A stretch of 64,000 bases of DNA from Xylanibacillus composti. Its GTDB lineage: Bacteria > Bacillota > Bacilli > Paenibacillales > K13. Under the pieces are notes generated by a model. It saw only the letters and a list, made by a program, of their open reading frames with translations, was not told the origin of the DNA and did no database searches. The translations under genes were made by a program, and so were the position numbers. Location of the stretch: positions 40,238 to 104,237 of the forward strand of contig NZ_BOVK01000003.1 in the NCBI RefSeq assembly GCF_018403685.1. Reading direction: 5' to 3'. Of this stretch, positions 8,660-16,290 are shown piece after piece. The first letter of the stretch is position 1. Every line of letters begins with the position of its first letter.

Positions 8660-9469
8660 ATGAGTTTGCAAAAGGAGATTATTGCAGAGCTTGGCGTGAA
8701 GCCGGAGATTGATGTAGAGGAAGAGATTCGCAGACGGGTTGATTTTTTGAAGTCCTATGTGAAAAAGTCGGGAACGACAGGGCTCCTCATTGCCATTAGC
8801 GGCGGCATTGACAGTGCAGTTACTGCAGCGCTGTGCAAGAAAGCCACCGACGAGCTGTCCGAAGAAAGCGGCATGGACTACCGCACTTTGGGTGTGTTCC
8901 AGCCTTACGGCAAGCAGGAGGACATCGAGGACAGCTACGCGGCAGCCCGTGCGATTGGATTGAAGTATACGGTGGAGACAAATATCGAGGAAGCCGTTAA
9001 CGAGATTGCGCTGGAGACAGAATATGCGCTCAAATCGATCGGGGTGCACCGTCATGTGAGTATTCCCGGCAAGGGCAATATCAAGGCGCGTACGAGAATG
9101 GTCATCCAATATGCTCTTGCTTTCGAGCAGAACCTGCTCGTTGTCGGCACCGATCATGCGTCCGAAGCGATCACCGGATTTTTCACCAAGTACGGGGACG
9201 GCGCTGTCGACGTAACACCGCTCAGCTCGCTTAACAAGCGGCAAGTGCGGATGCTGGCGGCATCGCTTGGCGTTCCGAAGTCCATCCTGGACAAAGCGCC
9301 CACGGCCGGACTGTGGGAAGGGCAAACGGACGAGGCGGAGCTCGGCATTACTTATGAGGCCAACAGCGATTATTTGGAAGGGAAGGATATTGATCCGGCA
9401 GTCCGGGAAAAGCTGGAAAAGCAATACCTGAAAACCGCTCACAAACGTTCGCCGATCCCGGGAATTTAA
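8660..9469 (+). CDS. nadE: NH3-dependent NAD+ synthetase
   Basis: 269 aa, the length of ammonia-type enzymes. ATP pyrophosphatase motif SGGIDSAV at about residues 49-56; GTDHASEAITGFFTKYGDG and APTAGLWEGQTDE are the NadE signatures. It forms NAD+ from deamido-NAD+, ATP and ammonia. TATAAT at 8585-8590 is a probable -10. ATG 8660 is the family start; the SD (AAAGGA) is at long spacing, and an upstream TTG at 8624 cannot be excluded. The stop shares TTAA with the convergent gene. Confidence 0.92.
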   Translation: MSLQKEIIAELGVKPEIDVEEEIRRRVDFLKSYVKKSGTTGLLIAISGGIDSAVTAALCKKATDELSEESGMDYRTLGVFQPYGKQEDIEDSYAAARAIGLKYTVETNIEEAVNEIALETEYALKSIGVHRHVSIPGKGNIKARTRMVIQYALAFEQNLLVVGTDHASEAITGFFTKYGDGAVDVTPLSSLNKRQVRMLAASLGVPKSILDKAPTAGLWEGQTDEAELGITYEANSDYLEGKDIDPAVREKLEKQYLKTAHKRSPIPGI

Positions 9470-10371
9470 GTCAGCCGCCGCTTCTCCAGAAAGGCGAGCA
9501 CTTCATCCAGGCGTTGCTTGGGGCAAGCGGCGATGAGGTCTCCATGCCGGCGCAGGCGCTCTCCGATATTGCTCAGATTGTACTGCGAGGGTTCGAACGG
9601 ATACACGTCGCGCAGCTCCTCCCAGCGGAGCGGTGTGGAAACCGGCGCTCCCTTGCGCGCCCTGGGCGTATAGGGCGAGGAGAGCGTCTTGCCGGGCCAG
9701 TGCTGCAAGTAGTCGAAGTAGATGCGGTCGCCGCGGTCTTTTTTGAACCGTTCAATGGTAAATAGCTGCGGGTGCTGCTGGACCGCAAAGGTTGCAACAA
9801 ATTTGCCAATGGCGCGGAGCTGTTCGAACGTGTAGCCGGGTTGGATCGGAATGTACAGTTGAATGCCGGTAGCCCCGGACGTTTTTGGCACAGCCTCGAT
9901 TTGCAGGGAGTGCAGGATGTCGCCAATGATGACTGCTGCCTCCGCCATCCTCGGATCATACTCCAGACTCGGGTCCAGATCAATGACCCACTCGCAAGGC
10001 AGCGTGCTGCCCACCTCATGGAAGGAGGGGTGGAATTCCAGACACGCCAAATTCCCCAGCCACAGCAGGACCGGCAATGATTCCAAAACGACATAATGCG
10101 TATCCTCGAGCCTCTCGACACGTACATAATCGGGCGTAGGCTCCGGGGCGTTCTTCTGATAGAATGATTTGCCCAGGGCGCCGTCCGGAAAGCGTATGGT
10201 GGTCAAATATCGATTGCGGCAGTAACGGAGCAAATAAGGGGCCAGCTCCGCCAGCTTTTGCAAAAACTGCGCTTTGTCTATGCGCGGCTCCTCCCACATC
10301 AGCTTATTGGGATTGGATACGGCTACTTCGCAGCCTTCTACCTGGATCGTGCCTTTACTTGCAGCCGGCAT
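9466..10371 (-). CDS. Stand-alone LigD-type polymerase (primase-polymerase) domain
   Basis: 301 aa. The LigD PolDom signature is clear: LRYCRNRYLTTIRFPDG, SFYQKNAP, WVIDLDPS (catalytic Asp pair), KTSGATGIQLYIPI and IFFDYLQ-like RIYFDYLQ. These archaeo-eukaryotic primase-family polymerases fill gaps and add nucleotides at Ku-bound breaks. In many bacteria this domain is fused to a ligase; here the ligase is a separate divergent gene 130 bp away. ATG 10371 has GGAGG 8 nt upstream. Confidence 0.88.
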   Translation of the reverse strand: MPAASKGTIQVEGCEVAVSNPNKLMWEEPRIDKAQFLQKLAELAPYLLRYCRNRYLTTIRFPDGALGKSFYQKNAPEPTPDYVRVERLEDTHYVVLESLPVLLWLGNLACLEFHPSFHEVGSTLPCEWVIDLDPSLEYDPRMAEAAVIIGDILHSLQIEAVPKTSGATGIQLYIPIQPGYTFEQLRAIGKFVATFAVQQHPQLFTIERFKKDRGDRIYFDYLQHWPGKTLSSPYTPRARKGAPVSTPLRWEELRDVYPFEPSQYNLSNIGERLRRHGDLIAACPKQRLDEVLAFLEKRRLT

Positions 10372-10501
10372 TATCATCGCCTCCTCGACTATTCCCATTT
10401 TGCTTGATCTTGCGGATAAATATGCAGTCTCAAGCGTGAACCGCGTGCATATTGGGGATACTGGCCAATAGAAATCCAACATGGTGACGTGAGGAGACGA
10501 A

Positions 10502-11437
10502 ATGAAACTACAACCTGTCATTCCCTTTGAGCCGGTATCGGCTGATCAACCGCCGCAAGCGGGCAAGTGGGCAGCCCAGATCAAGTGGGATGGGGTCAGA
10601 ATGCTGGCCTACTGGGATGGAGAGGAACTCAGGCTGATCAATCGCAAGCTGAATGATCGCACGATCCAATATCCCGAATTGCACGATCCCGAGTCGTATT
10701 GCAAAGCGAGCTCTTTTATATTGGATGGCGAAATTATCGCCTTCAATCATCAGCGCCCGTCCTTCGCAGAAGTCATGAAGCGGGACAGTCTGCGCAAGCA
10801 GCAGAGCATTGAACGTGCAGTCAAGCAAGTTCCCATCGTCTATATGGTCTATGACATTCTGTACTGCAACGGCAGCTGGGTTACCAGCCAAAAGCTTGCC
10901 GACAGGCAGAAGCTGCTCAAGGAAGTGCTTATCCCGGGCGAGCGGGTGCAGCTGGTGCAAAACTACTATGATCCGGAGCTGCTTCTGAAAATTATGAGGC
11001 AGCATCAGATGGAAGGGATCGTATGCAAAGATCTGGACAGCACGTATGCGCTTAACGGAAAGGACGACCGTTGGCAGAAGACGAAGCTGTATGCGGACCT
11101 GCACGCTGTAATCGGGGGCGCAACGTTCCGCGGCAACGTGGTCAATGCCTTGCTGCTGGGGGTTTATGAGCAAGGCCGGCTTCGTTATATCGGCCATGCC
11201 GGAACCGGCAAGCTTGGCGTTGCCGATTGGCGGGACATTACCGAGCGAATCCGGCCGATGATCATAGCGGAGAGCCCATTTGCCAACGAGCCGGAGCGCA
11301 GCAAGGATGCGGTGTGGGTGCGGCCCGAGCTCTGCGTCAAGGTGCAGTTTCTGGAGTGGACGCCAGGGGGGACAATGCGCCAGCCGAGCATCCAGGCTTT
11401 CGTGGATACGCCGGCCGCGCAGTGTACGCTATCCTGA
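10502..11437 (+). CDS. ATP-dependent DNA ligase (LigD-type ligase domain)
   Basis: 311 aa. Adenylation lysine in QIKWDGVRMLAY (KxDG, about residues 26-37), ligase motif III FILDGEIIAF, motif IV MEGIVCKDL and the OB-fold end LLLGVYEQGRLRYIGHAGTG. Joins breaks with Ku and the polymerase encoded opposite. The start is preceded by TGAGGAGACGA. It converges on ku, sharing a palindrome at the stop codons. Confidence 0.9.
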   Translation: MKLQPVIPFEPVSADQPPQAGKWAAQIKWDGVRMLAYWDGEELRLINRKLNDRTIQYPELHDPESYCKASSFILDGEIIAFNHQRPSFAEVMKRDSLRKQQSIERAVKQVPIVYMVYDILYCNGSWVTSQKLADRQKLLKEVLIPGERVQLVQNYYDPELLLKIMRQHQMEGIVCKDLDSTYALNGKDDRWQKTKLYADLHAVIGGATFRGNVVNALLLGVYEQGRLRYIGHAGTGKLGVADWRDITERIRPMIIAESPFANEPERSKDAVWVRPELCVKVQFLEWTPGGTMRQPSIQAFVDTPAAQCTLS

Positions 11438-11461
11438 CGCTGACCGGGAATCGGCGTCAGG
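11433..11461. terminator. Bidirectional hairpin between ligase and ku
   Basis: CCTGACGC pairs perfectly with GCGTCAGG. The 8-bp stem contains both stop codons (TGA at 11435 and the ku stop at 11457-11459). T tracts are weak. Confidence 0.6.
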
Positions 11462-12365
11462 ATTCCTTCTTGGCCTTGCCCTTGGTTGCGCGCTTCTTGG
11501 CAGCCGGCTTGGCTTCCTCCGCGCCGGCCGCTTGCTTCGCTTCCTCCTTCTTGCCCGCTGCCGATTTGCGCTTGCGCGCCGGCGCCTCGCCGGGATCGGT
11601 CTGCACAGCAGCCAAGCTGGCCTGCAGTGCTGCCATTAGATCCGCCACATTGGCTGTAGGCTGCTGCGGCGCTGTCTGTACCTCTTCGCCCGCAATTTTT
11701 TGCTGAATGGCTTCCATTGTGCGCTGTCTTGTCTCATCCTGATACTTTTCCGGCTCGAACGGAACGGTCAGCTGATCGATCAGCATTTTGGCCATGGTCA
11801 GCTCTTTTTCGTCCACGTTTGGTTTTTCCGGCAGGTTCGGCACCTGGGCAACGGGGCGAATTTCATCGGGGTAAAAGATCGTTTCCATCGCCAGACAGCC
11901 TTCAACAACGCGAATGGCGGCCAGGCTGCTTTTGGAACGGATGGAGACTTGGGCGATCCCGATTTTTCCGGATTCGCGAAGAGCCTGCAGCAACAGGCTG
12001 TAGGCGTTCGATCCTGTGTCGCCGGGGGCGAGATAGTACGTTTTTTGGAAATAGACCGGATCAATCTCGGCGATATCTACGAAGTCCAGGATTTTGATCT
12101 CTTTATTGACCTCGCCATTCAGCGCATTCAGCTCTTCTTTGCTGAACAGCACAAAATGCCCCTTTTCATACTCGTATCCCTTCACGATATCTTCCCATAC
12201 CACATCGGTATCGCAAGTGGCGCATCGGCGCACATAGCCCACGGGAGTTCCGCATGGCTGATGGATCATGCGCATGGAAATATCTTTGTCCTCGGTAGCC
12301 GAGAACATCTTCACAGGCACATGAACCAGCCCGAAGCTGACAGCGCCTTTCCAAATCGTATGCAT
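11457..12365 (-). CDS. ku: Ku DNA end-binding protein
   Basis: 302 aa. Bacterial Ku core from MHTIWKGAVSFGLVHVPVK through GYEYEKGHFVLFSKEE and the beta-barrel/bridge region, then a Lys/Ala-rich C-terminal tail (last about 40 residues) as in Ku proteins with extended DNA-binding tails. It threads onto double-strand ends and recruits the polymerase and ligase. AAGGAGG lies 12 nt from ATG 12365. Confidence 0.92.
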   Translation of the reverse strand: MHTIWKGAVSFGLVHVPVKMFSATEDKDISMRMIHQPCGTPVGYVRRCATCDTDVVWEDIVKGYEYEKGHFVLFSKEELNALNGEVNKEIKILDFVDIAEIDPVYFQKTYYLAPGDTGSNAYSLLLQALRESGKIGIAQVSIRSKSSLAAIRVVEGCLAMETIFYPDEIRPVAQVPNLPEKPNVDEKELTMAKMLIDQLTVPFEPEKYQDETRQRTMEAIQQKIAGEEVQTAPQQPTANVADLMAALQASLAAVQTDPGEAPARKRKSAAGKKEEAKQAAGAEEAKPAAKKRATKGKAKKES

Positions 12366-12508
12366 GCCACATTCACCGCCTTCCTTCAAATTCTTTATGC
12401 AATAGGATGCGCTTGTTCGATCTGCTTATCCAGTATAGAAATATGTGCAAATGCGCAAAGTATACGTGATAACCATTCCCAAATCATCGAATAACGGAGG
12501 CACGGACG

Positions 12509-12721
12509 ATGGCTGAACAGCAAAAGGGCGATTCGCTTTACGAAAGTCGGGACGATGCGTTAATGGATGAGGACCGCATGGTGAATGAAGGACTCGGCGG
12601 CGGTACGGTCAGCGCGCAGAACGGACTGATCGGGGAGACGACGACCGATACGATGGACGAGCCGAACTCCGTGCTCGCCCAGATCAATCGATCGTTTGAA
12701 CAGCCTGAATACAGATCGTGA
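12509..12721 (+). CDS. Small acidic hypothetical protein, 70 aa
   Basis: Not recognised. Hydrophilic, low in aromatic residues, Asp/Glu-rich, with no membrane segment. ACGGAGG precedes the ATG. It sits directly upstream of sspH and could be co-transcribed with it. Confidence 0.65.
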   Translation: MAEQQKGDSLYESRDDALMDEDRMVNEGLGGGTVSAQNGLIGETTTDTMDEPNSVLAQINRSFEQPEYRS

Positions 12722-12758
12722 TGCAGTGATTTGCAGCAGAGAAAGGAGACAATGCAGA

Positions 12759-12938
12759 TTGGATACGAAGAGAGCTAAGGAAATTTTGAATTCGGTCAAC
12801 AAGGTGAACGTAGCTTTTGAAGGCGATTCGGTATGGATTGACAGTGTGGATGAAGTGAATGGGGTCGCTGACATCCATGTGGAGCACAACGAAGAGAAGC
12901 GGCGCACCGTTCCTGTGGAAGAGCTGCAAGAGCTTTGA
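12759..12938 (+). CDS. sspH: H-type small acid-soluble spore protein
   Basis: 59 aa. Starts MDTKRAKEIL and continues VNVAFEGDSVWIDSVDE, the pattern of SspH proteins found in the forespore core. The TTG start at 12759 has AAAGGAG 10 nt upstream; no in-frame ATG fits. Expected to be expressed late in the forespore (family knowledge). Confidence 0.82.
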   Translation: MDTKRAKEILNSVNKVNVAFEGDSVWIDSVDEVNGVADIHVEHNEEKRRTVPVEELQEL

Positions 12939-12973
12939 TCCCCATTCCCGTCTTTGGCATGCATCATCCGCAT

Positions 12974-13018
12974 GACAGCTCCCGAACCTGGCTGCCTTGG
13001 CTAGGGCGGGGGTTTTTT
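12974..13018 (+). terminator. Terminator downstream of sspH
   Basis: Imperfect GC-rich hairpin (CTCCCG ... GCGGGGG) followed by T6. Confidence 0.6.
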
Positions 13019-13022
13019 GTGT

Positions 13023-13051
13023 TTGCCCGTTGGCTAGGTGAGCGCTATAAT
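13023..13051 (+). promoter_or_regulatory. Promoter of the t6A operon
   Basis: TTGCCC (13023-13028), 17-nt spacer, TATAAT (13046-13051). Confidence 0.75.
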
Positions 13052-13088
13052 TAAGAAATTAATGAAGGACAAGGGAGTTCGCTATATT

Positions 13089-14396
13089 ATGATTCGGATG
13101 GACAGAGCAGACAGCGGCTGGCGTATTCAGGTGGAACAGGCAGCCGAGACGGATCGGCTGGCGGCTGCATTGGCGCCTTTGTGCGGTCCTGGCACTGTAA
13201 TTGCGCTGGATGGAGATTTGGGCGCAGGGAAAACACGATTCTCGCAGGCATTCGCCAGTGAATTGGGCATTCAAGAGACGGTAAATAGTCCCACTTTTAC
13301 AATCATAAAGGAATATGAGGAGTCCCGGCTGCCGTTCTATCATATGGATGTGTACCGGATCTCGGAGGCGGAAGCCGCCGAGCTGGGACTGGAGGATTAC
13401 TTCTACGGCGAGGGCGTCACGCTGGTGGAATGGGCGGAACGAATTGCCAGCGAGCTTCCGGCAGAGCGGCTGCATCTGCGGATTAGCCGAGGGGAGCAGG
13501 AGGAGGCGCGGGAAATTGCTGTGGAGGCGATCGGTGAGCGTTATGCGGCGCTTGGCGAGCGCTGGATGCGCAGTTTGCAGGCGGCTTCTGCGGATTGCCA
13601 AACAGGACAAGGCAACGGCAAAGCTCCCTCACGCATATTGGCGTTGGATACTTCCACGGCCCTTCTCAGCACAGCCATTCTTGTGGACGGGGAAGTGGTG
13701 GCGGAGCGCCACTCCGCAGCCGAGCGCAATCATTCGATCCGGCTCGTCCCGGCAATTGAGGAACTGCTGGCTGAGGCTGGCATGACAGCTGCCGACCTGG
13801 ACGGAATTGCAGTCGGTTCGGGTCCGGGATCGTATACGGGTGTGCGGATAGCCGTGACCGTCGCGAAGACGCTGGCCTGGTCGCTTCAGCTTCCGCTAGT
13901 TAGCGTATCGACACTGGCTGCATTGGCGCTTGGCGGCAAGCAGAATTACGCGCGCGGGCAAGGCGCGCCGGTATGGGTGGCCCCCATTCTCGATGCACGC
14001 CGCGAAAATGTCTACACCGGCTTGTATGCGCTGTGGGACGGCGCAGCCAATATGCAGAATATGAGCGGCGACCGCAACCGCCAGCTGCAGCAATGGCTCG
14101 ACGAATTGATCGGGGCCGCCATAGCCGGTGAGCTCGACGGCACAGTTGTAGAGCGTCCAGCCGAGATTTTGGTCGTTGGCGAAACCGGCCGCTTCACCGC
14201 ACAGCTGCAGGCGGCAGAGGAACGCGCCCGCCAGGGCGGCATCTCCTTTGGCTGGCAGGAGAGTCAGATCGATGCCGCTTATATCGGGGCAATCGGACTG
14301 GTGCGCGAGTGGGATGCGGAAGAGGTGCACGATGTCGTGCCCAATTATACGCAGTTGGCCGAAGCGGAGGCCAAGCTGCTGGCCAAACGGACGTAA
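13089..14396 (+). CDS. TsaE-TsaB fusion protein (t6A37 tRNA modification)
   Basis: 435 aa in one uninterrupted frame. Residues 1-160 are TsaE: Walker A GDLGAGKT (42-49), SPTFTIIKEYE and HMDVYRI. After a short linker (TGQGNGKAP) TsaB begins at about residue 180 with RILALDTSTALLSTAI, followed by ERNHSIRL and GSGPGSYTGVRIAV. In B. subtilis these are two adjacent genes (ydiB, ydiC). The junction has no stop and no start with an SD site, so I read it as a true fusion. With TsaD it transfers threonylcarbamoyl to A37 of ANN-decoding tRNAs. ATG 13089 has AAGGGAG upstream. Confidence 0.88.
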   Translation: MIRMDRADSGWRIQVEQAAETDRLAAALAPLCGPGTVIALDGDLGAGKTRFSQAFASELGIQETVNSPTFTIIKEYEESRLPFYHMDVYRISEAEAAELGLEDYFYGEGVTLVEWAERIASELPAERLHLRISRGEQEEAREIAVEAIGERYAALGERWMRSLQAASADCQTGQGNGKAPSRILALDTSTALLSTAILVDGEVVAERHSAAERNHSIRLVPAIEELLAEAGMTAADLDGIAVGSGPGSYTGVRIAVTVAKTLAWSLQLPLVSVSTLAALALGGKQNYARGQGAPVWVAPILDARRENVYTGLYALWDGAANMQNMSGDRNRQLQQWLDELIGAAIAGELDGTVVERPAEILVVGETGRFTAQLQAAEERARQGGISFGWQESQIDAAYIGAIGLVREWDAEEVHDVVPNYTQLAEAEAKLLAKRT

Positions 14397-14404
14397 AGGA
14401 GTGG

Positions 14405-14917
14405 ATGAACTTGCCTGCTAATCGAGCTTTTGACGATGCTGTCTCCACTCCGCGGTTTCGGTCCATGCGATTGGACGATATCCCCTGCGTCTGCGAGATT
14501 GAAAATGAGGCTTTCACGACCCCTTGGAGCGCGGAAGCCTTCCGCAATGAATTGACGCAAAATCACTATGCCCATTATGTCGTGCTGGAGCACGAGGGAC
14601 GGTTGGCCGGCTACGGCGGGCTTTGGCTCATTGTGGATGAGGCGCATATTACGAACGTCGCGGTCAAGGCGGAATTCCGCGGAAGAGGCTGGGGCGAGAA
14701 GCTCATGATTCGCTTGAAGGAGACCGCCTTGTTTCTAGGAGCCAAGCGCATGACGCTCGAGGTCAGGGTTTCCAATTTGCGCGCGAAGCGGCTCTACGAG
14801 AAGCTGGGCTTCTACGGGGTAGGCATTCGCAAAGAGTATTACACCGACAATCGCGAAGACGCATTAATTATGTGGACGCATTTGTCATCGGACTCGGATC
14901 GGGGGGACTCAGCATGA
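14405..14917 (+). CDS. rimI: Ribosomal-protein-alanine N-acetyltransferase
   Basis: 170 aa. GNAT fold: acetyl-CoA loop VKAEFRGRGWGEKLM (R/QxxGxG/A), then LEVRVSNLRAKRLYEKLGFYGVG, the RimI signature. Usually acetylates the N-terminus of S18. The first 20 residues form an extra leader. AAAGGAG is close to ATG 14405; TTG 14411 is a possible alternative. Conserved position between tsaB and tsaD. Confidence 0.88.
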   Translation: MNLPANRAFDDAVSTPRFRSMRLDDIPCVCEIENEAFTTPWSAEAFRNELTQNHYAHYVVLEHEGRLAGYGGLWLIVDEAHITNVAVKAEFRGRGWGEKLMIRLKETALFLGAKRMTLEVRVSNLRAKRLYEKLGFYGVGIRKEYYTDNREDALIMWTHLSSDSDRGDSA

Positions 14918-15933
14918 CATGTCGAATACTGGCTTTGGAAACAAGCTGCGATGAAACCTCGGCGGCGGTAGTGGAGGATGGCCGGCGTATTTTGTCCAAT
15001 GTCGTCTCCAGCCAGATGGACACGCATAAGCGCTTTGGCGGTGTAGTGCCGGAAGTTGCTTCGCGCAAGCATGTGGAAACCATCACGCGAATCATGGAGG
15101 CATCGCTGGAGGAAGCAGGCGTGCAGCTCAAGGATTTGTCGGCAGTAGCCGTGACGCAAGGCCCGGGACTCGTCGGCTCGCTCCTCGTCGGAGTGGTCGC
15201 TGCGAAAGCGCTGGCTCTGTCGCACGGCCTTCCCTTTATCGGGGTGCATCATATCGCCGGTCACATTTATGCCAATCGGTTGAGCGGCGAGCTGCATTTC
15301 CCGCTCATAGCCTTGGTTGTGTCTGGCGGACATACGGAGATTATCCACATGGAGGCGGATGGCAGCTTCCGGCGGCTCGGACAAACCCGCGATGATGCGG
15401 TCGGCGAAGCGTACGACAAGGTGGCCCGGGCGCTGTCGCTCCCTTATCCGGGCGGTCCGCATGTAGACAGGCTGGCGCTGGAGGCGGATGGCGAAATCCC
15501 GATGCCGCGCGCCTGGCTGGAGCCGGATTCTTACGATTTCAGCTTCAGCGGACTGAAATCAGCGGTGCTGAATGCATTGAACCAGGCAGCCATGCGCAAG
15601 GAGACGCTTGACCCGGCTCATGTCGCCAAAGGCTTTCAGCAATCTGTCATTGACGTATTGACGGTGAAGGCGCTGCGTGCCGTGAAGGAAACTGGAGCGG
15701 AGCAGCTTGTAGTTGCAGGCGGTGTTGCAGCCAACCGGGGCCTTCGCACAAGCTTGGAGGAAGCATGCAGCCGTGAAGGCATCCGCCTGGCGATCCCGCC
15801 ACTGGCATTATGCACCGACAATGCCGCCATGATTGCGGCCGCTGCCTATCTCAAGTGGGAACGAAAGTCCTTTACCGCGCTGGATATGAAAGCTGATCCC
15901 ATGCTGTCGCTGGAGGATTGGGCCAAAGCGTAA
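14914..15933 (+). CDS. tsaD: tRNA N6-adenosine threonylcarbamoyltransferase catalytic subunit
   Basis: 339 aa. ILALETSCDETSAAVV (ASKHA phosphate site), metal ligands in HHIAGHIYAN, VSGGHTEI, and C-terminal CTDNAAMIAAA. Start ATG overlaps the rimI stop (ATGA), with GGGGGG upstream, so translation is coupled. A terminator follows. Confidence 0.95.
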   Translation: MTCRILALETSCDETSAAVVEDGRRILSNVVSSQMDTHKRFGGVVPEVASRKHVETITRIMEASLEEAGVQLKDLSAVAVTQGPGLVGSLLVGVVAAKALALSHGLPFIGVHHIAGHIYANRLSGELHFPLIALVVSGGHTEIIHMEADGSFRRLGQTRDDAVGEAYDKVARALSLPYPGGPHVDRLALEADGEIPMPRAWLEPDSYDFSFSGLKSAVLNALNQAAMRKETLDPAHVAKGFQQSVIDVLTVKALRAVKETGAEQLVVAGGVAANRGLRTSLEEACSREGIRLAIPPLALCTDNAAMIAAAAYLKWERKSFTALDMKADPMLSLEDWAKA

Positions 15934-15948
15934 GAGTAAACTTGCAAG

Positions 15949-15984
15949 AAACGGTGGATCGTGGTTGCGATTCGCCGTTTTTTT
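15949..15984 (+). terminator. Terminator of the t6A operon
   Basis: AAACGG and GATCG pair with CGATt and CGCCGTTT, followed by T5-7. Confidence 0.8.
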
Positions 15985-16045
15985 GCGTTCATGCAGATGT
16001 GTTGGCCGCTTGCTTCTATGTACCTGATTCTTTATTCCTCCCAAC

Positions 16046-16272
16046 TGTGCATAAAAATTATCCACAAGCTTGTATCTTTGTGGAAAACAAGCCTTTTGTC
16101 CTGTTCATGCAGGACCTTGGTTGTGTAGAAAAACAGGACAACTTTTTCAAAAAACAGCTGTGGATAATGTGGATAAAGTGGATAACGACTTGAACATGTA
16201 TCGAGAGAAAGAAAAATGTCCACGATTAGCTGTGCATAAGCCTGTGAATAATGTGAATAAGCGTTGTGAACA
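16046..16272. promoter_or_regulatory. Cluster of DnaA boxes downstream of tsaD
   Basis: Perfect boxes: TTATCCACA at 16058-16066 (forward), TGTGGATAA at 16159-16167 and 16168-16176 (reverse). One-mismatch boxes: TGTGCATAA 16046-16054, AGTGGATAA 16177-16185, TGTGCATAA 16231-16239, TGTGAATAA 16243-16251 and 16252-16260. Three reverse boxes abut with a 9-bp period at 16159-16185. No gene was found between 15934 and 16290. Confidence 0.85.
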
Positions 16273-16290
16273 AGAGGGGAGGATGAAACA

